Counted from the stretch's first letter, positions 54,431 through 64,000 are shown. The stretch is DNA of 64,000 nucleotides from Calocera cornea HHB12733 (GCA_001632435.1 KV423928.1:124001-188000), one strand, 5' to 3'. Program-made: numbers and translations. The notes: generated from the sequence alone by a model not told the origin.

Positions 54431-55264
54431 TCACTGCGGCGGGGTGCACACGAGCCCAACGAGGGGGACGGGAATGCAGAACTCGCTGTAAACGCTGATG
54501 GCTGAGGTGACCTTCTCGTCGAGCGTCGTTTGGCCGCTCGTTACCTGCATCTGCTTGGTCGGGATCATGTTGATCAAAGCGTAGGCGAAGGTCTGCGAAA
54601 GGAAATATCACGATTAGAGGTCACTCGAGGCATCGACGAAAGGGGTGCGTTGGAGGGTAGACTCACGTCGATAATCTTCTCAAGCGAGGCGAGCACCGCA
54701 GCGATGGGCGCAGTGACGAAAAACTGGGCAAAGATGCCGTGCTGGCCGATCATGGTGCTGAGCAGGGCCGTGTGGACCATGACAAACTGTGTATATATGA
54801 ATGAGGGCCACAACATCGCGCCGGTGCCAGAGAGAATAGCTTACGGTATTCAACACGGTTACGATGGCCTCGGCATCGGTCTCAGCATTAAAGACGGTCC
54901 CGTCCATGTTGGTGATGAATCCAGTGATATCGGTTATGATCGTGCCAAAGTCCTTGACCACGGTCTAGGGTGTATGAGTTAGAAACGAAGCGATCTTGTG
55001 GACACTTGAATAACGTACGACAGACATCGCCGTGATTGTCGTGAGCGACATGTCCGTAGTGAGACCTCCGACAGCGATGTTGATGCTCGAGGATAAGTCC
55101 GTGACAATCTTGAAATTGGCGGTCACCTCGGTGACGGTCATGGCGCGCTTGGCCAGGACGGGAGCATCAGGGGTAGCCTCCCAAGCCCAGGTGGAGTCGG
55201 GAATAGCTGCGGCGCGAGTGAAGGAGAGGAGACCAAGGAGGACGAGAGTGCGAAGGAACTGCAT
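54431..55264 (-). CDS. HsbA-like (hydrophobic surface binding / galactomannoprotein) secreted protein
   Basis: Four exons (55019-55264, 54845-54964, 54667-54786, 54431-54592) give 215 aa. The signal peptide is MQFLRTLVLLGLLSFTRAAA. After a KR dibasic site (VLAKR) come helical segments: VTANFKIVTDLSSSINIAVG, VVKDFGTIITDITGFITNMD, AEAIVTVLNT, FVMVHTALLSTMIGQHGIFA, APIAAVLASLEKIIDV, TFAYALINMIPTKQMQ. The pattern V..LN.FV.VH..LL...I......PI...L..LE..ID....LI..IPT matches the HsbA domain of fungal cell-wall galactomannoproteins. HsbA binds hydrophobic surfaces and helps recruit enzymes to them. A TATA box (minus strand, tatataaag, about 55345-55353) lies about 85 bp upstream. Confidence 0.65.
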
Positions 55265-56423
55265 GGTGGATATCTGGTGAGCGAGATGGAGGTGCGGGGA
55301 GGAAGAAGAGCTCGCTGTTGATATGGACAACCCCTTCAACCGTCCTTTATATATGCACCAAGGAGGACGTCAGGCACCCTCTCTCTCTCTGCCGACGCCT
55401 CCTTTCTGCTAGCGCCGATCTCTCGTCCGAGTTGAGCACCGAATCGGCGGCGAGCACCAGCCAGGTTGAGTCGGTTATCCTCCATAACGGGCAGGACGGA
55501 GGATCTCCCGTAGCCAGAAGCATGGCGTCTCGGTGAACCTGGGGAGTAACAAACCCCGAAACTTGCAAACAGTGCCTTTCATAGCTTCAGGAGGTCGTAT
55601 TCAATCCCCTGGCGAACGCTGCTCCGGTCGGAGCTTGGAGATCCCCTTTCGCTTTAGGGCAGGTGACTTGCTTAGTGCACGGCGAGTTCATATCGCCGAA
55701 CTCGGGGAGAATGGAGTCGGAAAGCTGCGAGACAACTCATGGTCAGTGGCGCTCCCAGAAGGAGCGACGAACGCACCACTTCAAGGCCCATATATTGGGT
55801 CTAGATCTATTGACCAGTGTAATAGATAATCATGTTCCCCAAACAGCAGCCCAAAGGCTCCGAGACACGGAAGATCGCAGAAGCGGCCCGCGTCCGAGGA
55901 GGGCGATCTCTTCGGCAGGCCGTACGAGAATTTCCATCTGTGCAACTCTGCAACGCAACGAAAAGCTCATGGAAGCGGAAGCAGTACGCTCGGTGTAGTG
56001 GATATTTCAGCGCCTGTTCGTATCCCTTGACAATGTGGGAGGCGGTCAACCCCGCCCGGGTTGACGAGAAATTCAGCCTCCAGAAGCGATAGATTGATAA
56101 TGGAAGAAAGTCCAGCATCTCCAGTAGGAAGACGGCAGTGTTCCCGACCAGATGTCGGTTTATCCGACTCGCTTGGTGGCCAGTGGAGATTCTCAAAATG
56201 TAGAATCGAACGTCTGCAACAGTGTATGATCGAGTAAAGAGATTGCCAGCATGGATCGCCGTGGAGAGAGTGAACAGCCGAGGCGTCCAGGAATAAGTTG
56301 CTCAACGGAATCATCGCCACAATCGGTCCAAGACAAGGAAATGTTGGTCTTGATAAAGACTCCGATGGTATGCCACTAATGAACAACACGTGCAGACAGT
56401 TCGACTCCTGCCTACTGGATTGT
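55265..56423. other. Intergenic region, HsbA-like / hypothetical gene
   Basis: Holds the HsbA-like promoter. Remaining sequence has no recognisable gene. Confidence 0.4.
55345..55353 (-). promoter_or_regulatory. TATA box of the HsbA-like gene
   Basis: TATATAAAG-type element on the minus strand about 85 bp before the start codon. Confidence 0.5.
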
Positions 56424-56910
56424 TAGACGGACGATCCAGGATGATCAGCGCTTGTGGACCCTCATGGTGCTGTACAGTTCCACCCTCCGGAACCGAACTT
56501 TCTCCGCTTCCCCTGCAGTCGAGGCTCTGCAACCAACGGTGATCTGTACCTGTAATGGGCACGTCTTGCGGTGGCTGCACCGCATCCCGCCCACGGTTCA
56601 TCTGTGCCACTATACTTACGAGGAAAGCGAACATGTTAGCCACCTCGTTCACTAATGCACTCCACGGGACATATCCACCTGGCCGATCCCTAGCGGCCTG
56701 CTCATCCCCAACTCCATCCTTCTCACAATGCTCCCGCTCATATCTCGCAACAAGCTTTGGCTCATTTACGCCCTCATCGGGGTATAGTGGTGATCCGACT
56801 AGGGCGGGACTCCAGAAGTTGCACTCAGGACAATCAAGGAACAGCCCGCCTTCCTCCTCCCAGCGGAGCGAACAGAACGCGAATAGTCCTTTCCAACGCC
56901 GCTCGGCCAT
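56424..56910 (-). CDS. Hypothetical protein, two exons
   Basis: Exons 56620-56910 and 56424-56549 with a canonical 70-nt intron (gtaagtatag...ccattacag, phase 0) give 138 aa. It starts MAERRWKGLFAFCSLRWEEE and contains a single CPEC motif (LFLDCPECNFWSP); the exon 2 part runs VQITVGCRASTAGEAEKVRF to the end HPGSSV. No family is recognised, and an upstream exon cannot be excluded because ATG 56910 lies in a longer open frame. The good splice signals and an acidic/basic composition unlike a random ORF support a gene, but weakly. It could instead be a decayed gene. Confidence 0.35.
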
Positions 56911-57775
56911 TTCCAATCCTGGCACGCGGCCGATCTGCTTCTTTCAGATTGACGACAAGAGAATCTCGATGCAGCTAAGCATGCGAACCTCGGCGGCAGC
57001 GCATCAGTGGGGTTCTGATTGCCCTGTTCTGGCACAGGCGCATATGGCACACGTGCCCGCGAATCAATGCACCGGCAGCTTGAAGCGCCGGTCATGTGAT
57101 CCAACGGGGCCTTCGCAAGCGTGCCGCATGTCTGCGCTAGCAGGGCTTGCATTGGGTAATTGAGTATTGATGGTACCACACAAGATTGTAATCAATGACA
57201 ATCTGCTTAATATCGGACTCGAGTGATTCCTAGGCGCCTTCTTGCATCACAGCGCTTCGGACAAGGCGATGTCAATGGTTCTGAATACCCCCACTACCCT
57301 TGATTCGCCTGCCGGTGCCGTGCCGCCTTCTAAATTCTAATCACTTCCAAGCGAGCAATGCCCAATTAAGCGGTTTATTGTCCCTGGTGACCATCTGTGG
57401 CTCATATCAGCCATGTCAGCCCGTCCTCACTTTTATGATCACATGTGCGCTCCCAACAGGAACCAAGCAGAGTGGTTTGCGTGCCGCAGCACATTCCACA
57501 ACATGTGTTTCTGCTCTCCAATTCCGGATGACCTGATGTTAACTGTTTAGCATGCCTCAATGGAGGTCGTATTTACAAGAGATCTGTAGAAGTCCATACA
57601 CCGGCGGTTGAAACACCGGACGGCGAAACATCTGCGGAGCCCTTGATGCACGTTAAGTCCTTAGTACAGTACACAAAGGTCGAGGGAAACCCACGGATCC
57701 CAATAAATGCCAACGACGTCTACGTGATATCTGGCAAAGCTTCTACCGATACGCGCATCATCCACGTACATCAGC
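56911..57775. promoter_or_regulatory. Upstream region of CaaX-family copy 4
   Basis: No gene seen in 0.86 kb. It lies between a minus-strand hypothetical gene and plus-strand copy 4, so it may serve both as promoter. Confidence 0.4.
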
Positions 57776-58329
57776 ATGTCCAGTGTCCCGCCTCCTCCTC
57801 CTCCTCCTGGGGTCGGCATCGGGGCTGTCTCCAATGCTTGGACCCATGATGCTGTGAGCCCATGTCTGCTACCCTTTGTACCGTTGATTGACTTAGTGTT
57901 GAATAGTCGATCATTCAACAGCTCCACAAGATCTCACTGAGCGTGGCACCACTCACCACGCTCGCAGCATTTGAGTACCTCACAGTGCTGGGCGCCGGCG
58001 TCGTCGGGGCCATCGTCCTCCAGGTTCAGAGCTCGACTGGTCCTCACTTTGCAGTCCTCCCGCTCGCCGTTGGCGACGAGATCTCCAGCATCAAGAACAC
58101 CGGGCTCGTCTTCGTCGGCGATACCGTGGACTGGACGAAGCTGGATAACAAGGTGGTGCAGTTTAAGATCGCCAATGGGGCCAGCTCGTCCGGCCCGTCG
58201 ACCTGCGTCGTCTCCTTCTTCGTCACCATCCCGGGTCCCGATAATCCGATCAAGAACATTGCCACTCTCACGTTCACCAATGGGCAGCTTACTTGGCTCG
58301 GAGCTACCGGGTATTGCATGTTCTTGTGA
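57776..58329 (+). CDS. CaaX-box small protein, family copy 4
   Basis: Two exons (57776-57853, 57907-58329; 53-nt phase-0 intron gtgagc...tgaatag), 166 aa. Exon 1 reads MSSVPPPPPPPGVGIGAVSN then AWTHDA. Exon 2 reads SIIQQLHKISLSVAPLTTLA and AFEYLTVLGAGVVGAIVLQV, then GDEISSIKNTGLVF, LDNKVVQFKIANGAS, CVVSFFVTIPG and IATLTFTNGQLTWLGATG, ending CMFL. It is the closest relative of copy 5, arranged in tandem about 0.8 kb upstream, so the pair probably arose by local duplication. There is no signal peptide; predicted to be cytosolic and geranylgeranylated at the last Cys. Confidence 0.85.
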
Positions 58330-59148
58330 GCTTGAGAAGGAAATGCAGGTGGAGCAGCTACTAAAATGGCCATACAGCCCTCAGCCCGCGGAGCCGTGAG
58401 AAACGACAGGTGGCAGATAGGTCAAGATTGGCAAGGCGAGATATGTAGAACTCGTTTGCAGCAATGCACGTGCTAGCTTGTGACCGCTGTTAGCCGTAGT
58501 TCTCCATCGCCAGTGTACTCAGAACGACGGAGGTGCATATTCTTGTCACAGCCTGTGTACGATGCCAAATTGGGTACCAGCATTAGGACGCTCTACCAGA
58601 AGTGTCAATAGGCATTGGTTTGCATCTGAGTGGAGATGCGAACCTCATCTTCGGCGCAATCTCTCTCTCTACCTCCGCTGCGCATAGGAACAGTTCTGCG
58701 CGCTACACCATATGGGGAAACAATGGCGGTCAATGCAGGCAAGCACATGATGGAGGCATTCCTCTTCCCAGGCGCTGCTGCTTCTTGTCTTCCCACGAAC
58801 ATTGAGTGAGTAAGCCCTCTTCTTCTGCACCAGGGCCGTCAATCCTTTGCGGGCCGGATAACGGGACCAACAGCTCTCACCTCCGGCTGCCGCTTTAGGT
58901 TAGAGCTTAGAAGTCAGACCGGAGGACGGGGCCACCGGACACCGGAAGTACCGATGGAGGTGGGGGCCGTCAGATGATCTGTCACAGAAGTGTCCGATGA
59001 GGCTGGGACTCCCAGCCTCATCGGACACTTCTGTGACCACTCGGAGTGGGCCTGCTGAACGGCATAAATACCGGCGCTGAACACCACTACTCGGCATCCA
59101 ACTCCCACCCAAGCCTCACCCAAGCCGTCCAACAACAAGTACACGAGC
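58330..59148. promoter_or_regulatory. Spacer and promoter between CaaX copies 4 and 5
   Basis: Includes a perfect inverted repeat (58981-59037) and a TATA-like cataaatac (59064-59072) about 80 bp before the copy 5 start. No gene seen. Confidence 0.55.
58981..59037. repeat. Perfect 28-bp inverted repeat with 1-nt spacer
   Basis: Bases 58981-59008 and 59010-59037 are exact reverse complements (arm begins gtcacagaagtgtccgatga and ends ggctggga), separated by c59009. It ends about 27 bp before a TATA-like element of CaaX copy 5, so it lies in the core-promoter region. It could extrude as a cruciform or be a palindromic protein-binding site. Confidence 0.95.
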
Positions 59149-59683
59149 ATGTCCGCCGTCCAGCCTCCTCCTGCTGCCACTGAGGTCTCCAAGGCCACCC
59201 TGAGCGCCTTTGACCACGACAACGTAAGCTCGTGTCCGTTATTCGCACACTTTGAGCTCACTCACCTCGTCACAGTCACTCAAGGAGCACCTCGCCAGGG
59301 TTGGGGTGCACTTCAAGCAGCTAACCACCCTCGCCGCGTTCGAGTACCTCAAGGTCCTCGGTGCCGGCGTCGTCGGTGCGATCGTCCTCCAGGTGCAGAG
59401 CAGCAACGGCAACCGCTTCGCGGTCCTCCCCCTGGCGACGGGCGACGAGACGTCGAGCATCAAGAACACGGGCCTGCAGTTCATCGACACCATGTCCTTC
59501 GACAACCTCGACAACAAGCTCGTCAAGTTCAAGATCGCGAACGGTTCGAGCGACACCGGCCCCAGCAGCTGCGTCATCTCCTTCACGGCGACCACAGAGG
59601 CTGGCGGGAACATCGCCACGCTCACGCTGACCAACGGTCAGCTTGGCTGGCTCGGCTCGAGCGGGTACTGCACCTTCTTGTAA
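59149..59683 (+). CDS. CaaX-box small protein, family copy 5
   Basis: Two exons (59149-59223, 59276-59683; 52-nt phase-0 intron gtaagc...tcacag), 160 aa. Exon 1 reads MSAVQPPPAATEVSKATLSA then FDHDN. Exon 2 reads SLKEHLARVGVHFKQLTTLA, AFEYLKVLGAGVVGAIVLQV, GDETSSIKNTGLQFID, LDNKLVKFKIANGSSDTGPS, SCVISFTATTEAGGNIATLT, LTNGQLGWLGSSGYCTFL. This is the best-preserved member and a good family reference. The CaaX box CTFL predicts GGTase-I modification, followed by loss of the last three residues and carboxyl methylation. Codon use is strongly biased to C-ending codons, suggesting high expression. A fragment of such a gene lies near 13.05 kb. Confidence 0.87.
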
Positions 59684-60496
59684 GTCTCTGGATCTATGCG
59701 CCGTGAGAGGAAACTGATGAGGCGTGTGTCACAGCCCTACTCCCGCCCAGCCCTGAGCGGTGGGAGATGCCAGACTGGCGTTGAACCCCGCCATCAAGAG
59801 TGTGCCGGTCAGGCGCTTTGCCGGCGAAAGTGCCCAATCGCCCCTGTCAAGTAGCCAGCCTCCCAAAGTTGTGTCCCAAATGAATCCCAATCTTCTTTCC
59901 ACTTGCGAGCCAGCCGCAGTCATCAGATTTTGGTACACGCGTCACTGAGAAACTCGATGAAAATGATGGAGGATAATTCCAACGAAAGAACGCTTTCCAG
60001 TTCTCCCGCTAAGACCATGCGGCCGCGATTTGGCTTGAACGAGTAAAGGAAGGCGAAATGGTGCCTGTCCCTTGACGGGGACATTCGTGACCTTTCGGCG
60101 CCCCGCAGACCACATGTTACGGTCCAGATAGAGCGATCTTCGCACACCCTTTAGATCTATGCCCAAAGAAGTGTAAAGACAACCAACTCATTCCTCTTTA
60201 CAAGATAAGTGTGCGATATTGGATGGGTGAATTGGGTTTATCCACCGACAGCAACTGCCGACGCGGTGACACCCGGGACGGTGGTGATGCCGGAGCCGAA
60301 TCCTTTATCCGGGTGGCGTAGTAAAACTGTACAGCACCTTTCAGCATAAAGTGGGCGACGGGAGCATTTTTGTACCCCTTGCATTAACGAGAGCGGACGA
60401 AGACATCGTAAACTTCCCATCCCAAAATCCCACATATAAAAGTGAGTTTTATGCAACCACAGGAAGGAGGAACACATGCTGAGACTGTCAATCAGG
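59684..60496. promoter_or_regulatory. Spacer and promoter of RPS12
   Basis: A TATA box (catataaaag, 60433-60442) lies about 60 bp before the RPS12 start codon. No gene seen in the rest. Confidence 0.5.
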
Positions 60497-60998
60497 ATGT
60501 CTGACGCTGGAGATGCCATTGAGGTCGAGGAGGTCGCCCAGGAGGAGGTTGCCATCGCCCAGGAGGCGCCCAAGGGCAAGATGAGCGTGGAGGATGCTCT
60601 TCAGGTGCGTCGAGCTGGTGACTAGCCGGAGGCGTATCAGATCACTAACAGCTATTCAGCAAGTACTGAAGAACGCCCTTATTCACGATGGTCTCGCCCG
60701 TGGTCTCCGCGAGTGCACTAAGGCCCTCGACAAGCGCCAGGCTCACTTGTGTGTCCTTGTCGAGACCTGCACTGAGGCCGAGTACCTCAAGCTGATCGAG
60801 GCCCTGTGCGCCGAGCACAAGATCTCGCTCATCAAGGTCTCCGACGCCAAGGTGCTCGGCACCTGGGCTGGTCTGTGCAAGATCGACCGTGAGGGTAACC
60901 CCCGCAAGGTCGTCGGCTGCTCTTGCGTTGTGGTCAAGGACTACGGTGTTGAGTCTGAGGGTCTCCACGTCCTCCTCGACTACTTCAAGAACCGCTAA
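60497..60998 (+). CDS. RPS12: 40S ribosomal protein eS12 (RPS12)
   Basis: Two exons (60497-60604, 60660-60998; 55-nt intron gtgcgt...attcag), 148 aa, the usual length. It reads [20 protein letters not shown], then MSVEDALQ and [80 protein letters not shown] and [20 protein letters not shown]. This is an L7Ae-fold protein of the small-subunit beak. Strong codon bias fits high expression. Confidence 0.97.
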
Positions 60999-61825
60999 AT
61001 GCATTGTAAGTTGTCATTACGATGCGCTTTCACCCGCTTCTTCCTTCCACCTTCGCGATGAAATACAGACTCCCTCTACTGAGCTACGGCTTTGAGGATC
61101 AGTCTAATCCGGAATCAATATACTTTGTCTGACACCCTTTCTTTGCATACTTACTCCCGTTTAGGCTTGGTGCTGACAACATATTCCATCTAGAACACTC
61201 CTTCGGATTTTGCTTGCACCATGTCGGTGGGGTTTATGTAATACGGTAGCGATCGCATAGGCCATAATCTATGGATCTTGCTGCTCTTCCTCAGTCGATT
61301 TGCGACGACGTGTATCTTCGATGTCCGATCCACCAGTATTCTGACCGGCACAGTATGTCAGTCTGATGGGCTATCGGCTGCGAGTGAAATCTGCAACCGC
61401 ACATTGATACTGCGCTTCTTCAGCGCATGGTTAGACAATAGAGGAACTGCCGACTGCTTCTTCGAGATACACTCGCCAGATAACACACGAAGTTTCTTCT
61501 TCAGATTGCCCGATCATAGCCTTATCTAGATACGAGTCGACCAGAATTTGCCCGACATTGACGCTCGCACATGCCGTTCCACGCAAGTTGTTACTGGTCA
61601 CCAACCCGGGCTGGTTGCCGGCTTCTCGTACTTCTCTAAGTTGTGTCCCCGATGAGGAACGGGTCTTTCCTGTGACGGCTGGGCTGTAAGAATCCGAGCG
61701 AGTTTGTGATGTGATTCGCGCACCACGGAAACTACAAAAGGACCAGCAGCGTTTCTGCCTATTACATTAGGCTACTGTAGGTTGTTCGCTCTAGCCGTAT
61801 TGAAGCACTCACCTCAAGTTCGCGC
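60999..61825. other. Intergenic region, RPS12 / thioesterase
   Basis: Same-strand spacer with the RPS12 3' UTR and thioesterase promoter. No gene seen. Confidence 0.4.
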
Positions 61826-62565
61826 ATGGCACTCGTCTCTATCCTCCCGCGAATGTCGCGTCACCCCGCTGTATCCATCTCAGGTAATGCAGACCTTGCC
61901 TCCAAAGCGCGGGTTCTGGCCTGGTGGGAGAAGTATCTCGTCGGGCCGTCTTCAGGACAGTTCGGCGCAAACGTCAAGCCACACCTGAAGATCATCAGCA
62001 TTGGCACTTTTGCGGAGCATGGGAGAGATGTCTTCGAGATCGAGCATGAGGCGGTGGTTTCTGAGGGTAAGTGTGCTCTGCATCCAAGCTAATTTGAAGG
62101 CTGACGGTGGGATAGCGTTCTTGAATTGCAACAATGTCATGCATGGAGGATGCACGGCTTTCATCATGGACGTGTAGGCCCCTTCCTCGTGCGATCTTGG
62201 AGAATACTGATGTCTTCGCAGGTGCACAACGTCTGTGCTCTTCCCGTTCTCTGAACAACGCATGAATGTATCCCTCAATCTCGATGTGATTTACCATGCA
62301 CCAGCACCATTGTACGTCCAATGCACTCCCAGCAAATGCCACGTGCTGATGGACAGAACAGAGGAACACGGTTACACATTGTCTCGACATCCGTCGCTCT
62401 CAACAAGCGGGTGTTGACTCTCAGCTGCGAGGTAATTACTTGATCATTCGGAGATTGCCTTCATTGATGGTATTGATACAGATATATGACGCGGACCGAG
62501 GCACATTACTCGCGACCGGAAAGCACATGAAGATGTATCCACGAGCTGGAGATGCGAAACTCTAA
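61826..62565 (+). CDS. Hotdog-fold acyl-CoA thioesterase (PaaI/ACOT13-like)
   Basis: Five exons (61826-62066, 62116-62173, 62222-62311, 62362-62431, 62482-62565) give 180 aa in continuous frame. The chain reads MALVSILPRMSRHPAVSISG..., then EAFLNCNNVMHGGCTAFIMD with VCTTSVLF, RMNVSLNLDVIYHAPAPLGT, RLHIVSTSVALNKRVLTLSC, EIYDADRGTLLATGKHMKMY. The N-x-x-x-MHGG segment at the start of the central helix is the active-site signature of the PaaI/4HBT hotdog family, whose members hydrolyse acyl-CoA thioesters. Human ACOT13 is the nearest kind by motif. It is convergent with the WD40 gene, 72 bp apart. Confidence 0.88.
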
Positions 62566-62637
62566 GTGTCTTCTCCGAAAGATCTGTATTATCTGTCAGT
62601 TCTATTAGTGTTTGTTGTTATACAATGTATACCGTGT

Positions 62638-64000
62638 TCAGCTCGATGCACTGCGCCACCACCGGACGTTGCCGTCATCCCCTCCAGTAACAAGCTGACC
62701 TCCGCTAGGTCTCCAGCTGACTGACCATACCGCACCCATCTCCGCGGTTGTTGACACACATTTGCGTGTCCCGAGATCCCATACCTTGAGCGTCTTGTCT
62801 GCTGATCTACGCACAAATTCAGTCAGATCGCACAGGTCGAGCGTTGCAGTGCGCTCATACCCGCTAGCTATCAGCTTGCCATCGGAGGAAAGATCGGCGG
62901 ACAGCACCCAGGACTTGTGCCCCTGCGGACCCTCGAAGGTGGTCACGATCCCGCCTCTATGTCCACGCAGATCATGCAGCACGAGTCGCTTGTCATCTGA
63001 TCCAGAGAGCAGCTCCTGGAGGCGAGTCAGTAGACATGACAGGGCAATATATACACTTACCTGAGAGTCCTGGGACCACGACAGCGTCCGAACGCAGCCT
63101 GCGTGCGAGTCATACGTTGAGACGAGGTCTGTGGTCTCGGAGTCACAGACGTATATATGTCCCTCCTGGTTGCCCATTGCTAACAGCTTGCCATCTGGGC
63201 TCTGTGCCGGCAGCACATTAGGAAGTGTTACCTATAAAGCGGTGCACGTGCTCACATATGATACACACATACCGAACACATTCTTCCCAGGTGTCGTGAA
63301 CGTCAAGTGTTGGCCAAATGACGATGGAGAAGCAGAGTAGATGTTGATGGTACCTTGTTGTCCAACTGCTGCGTAGGTCGATTCGCTAGGGTGCATCGAT
63401 ACCGACCAAGCTATATATATGCGAAGTGAGATGTGCCCTCATCCAGGCCGATCAAAGACTAACCGCAATCCGTCGCATCTTTATAATCAAGCTTCGTCCC
63501 GGCAATCGCGCCCGAAGACAGGTTGATGAGACGTGTTTCTCCCACTGTAGAGTTGAAGAGCGCGAAGTTCTTGGCGGGGCACGACACAGAGACGAGCGCC
63601 CGATCAGTTGCAGCTGGACGACAGAGAACTTGGGCAGAGTCCGGTTTCCTAGTCAATAGAAACAAGTAGGGGTTCATTGCTGACAGTTAGAGGCGCATAT
63701 ATGCCGCACCAGAGGATAAAGGAACCATCCGCAGATATAGATATGCACTTGTCGTCCGTTGTCCATTTGACGCCCCAGACAGGTCCAGAATGTTTGTCTT
63801 TTCCACCCGACTGAAGGACCCCAATGAACTGCTGACTCTAAGCAGAATATATAGCCATTCTGTCATAGAGTAGCTGTCAAGGCGCATACCATCTTGAAAA
63901 CCTGTCGTGTGAGAACTTCGTGGTGGTCGTAAGGAAAACGGATAAACTGTCGGTTCCGAAAACGCGACCGGGCTCGAAAACGTCGAGACGTGTATCCGCG
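62638..64000 (-). CDS. Ski8-like WD40 repeat protein (5' end beyond window)
   Basis: Multi-exon gene entering from the right edge; the stop is at 62638. The last exons read SPDGKLLAMGNQEGHIYVCD, SHAGCVRTLSWSQDSQ, LLSGSDDKRLVLHDL, HKSWVLSADLSSDGKLIASG, SADKTLKVWDLGTRKCVSTT and MGAVWSVSWRPSGGQLVTGG, ending DDGNVRWWRSASS: four WD40 blades. Upstream pieces include DKHSGPVWGVKWTTDDKCIS and, at the edge, LDVFEPGRVFGTDSLSVF. The spacing and the closing vW.V.W.p...q.vtggdd..vrwwr blade fit Ski8/Rec14/WDR61, a subunit of the Ski complex that feeds mRNA to the cytoplasmic exosome and is also used in meiotic recombination. Other WD40 proteins cannot be fully excluded without the N-terminus. Confidence 0.7.

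Noticed and set aside
35..63999. CRISPR array, bacterial operon or prophage
   Set aside because: Spliceosomal introns, eukaryotic ribosomal and splicing proteins and a Pol III tRNA intron show nuclear fungal DNA; no regularly spaced direct repeats were seen.

Overview
The window looks like nuclear DNA of a basidiomycete fungus, most likely a mushroom-forming Agaricomycete; the species cannot be told from sequence alone. The reasons are GC-rich, densely packed genes broken by very short introns (about 47-75 nt), donor sites that often read GTGCGY or GTACGY, and typical fungal families: a WOPR (Gti1/Pac2) regulator, a Grr1-type F-box/LRR protein, a fungal TMEM135-like protein, an HsbA-like cell-wall protein and fungal LtrA-like membrane proteins.

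Layout. 0-10 kb: an Rtp1/TANGO6-like RNA polymerase II assembly factor running off the left edge, a secreted GH88/GH105-type six-hairpin glycosidase, a degenerate 12-bp minisatellite, a Dal5-type MFS transporter and an F-box protein. 10-27 kb: an LtrA-family membrane protein, a graveyard of three gene fragments ending at an intron-containing tRNA-Arg(ACG), mitochondrial-type methionine aminopeptidase, the CCCH/FG nucleoporin Nup42, a TMEM135-like protein, a pair of SINE-like repeats, U1 snRNP protein C, Rrp7, Grr1 and ribosomal protein uL1 (RPL10A). 28-32 kb: three members of an unrecognised small-protein family ending in a CaaX box. 32-34 kb: a Reb1/TTF-I-type Myb factor. 34.4-40.3 kb: almost 6 kb without a recognisable gene. 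40-52 kb: a Gag1-like (DUF4050) protein, LSm3, an F-box protein, a short WOPR protein, a long RhoGEF, a TMEM70-like mitochondrial protein and Sua5. 53-60 kb: an HsbA-like pseudogene beside its intact paralogue, a hypothetical gene, and two more CaaX-family genes in tandem, one with a perfect 28-bp inverted repeat in its promoter. 60-64 kb: RPS12 (eS12), a hotdog-fold thioesterase and a Ski8-like WD40 gene running off the right edge.

Most genes are housekeeping genes for RNA and protein production (Rtp1, U1C, LSm3, Nup42, Ski8, Rrp7, uL1, eS12, MetAP, Sua5), often in divergent pairs sharing a short promoter. The unusual part is the CaaX family: four intact genes, one probable pseudogene and one fragment. 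Intact members share a two-exon structure (short Pro-rich exon 1, phase-0 intron, exon 2 of about 400 nt) and end in W-[IL]-G-x-x-G-x-C-[TM]-F-L, a predicted geranylgeranylation signal. Exon joins were read by eye from splice sites and frame continuity; no transcript or database data were available.
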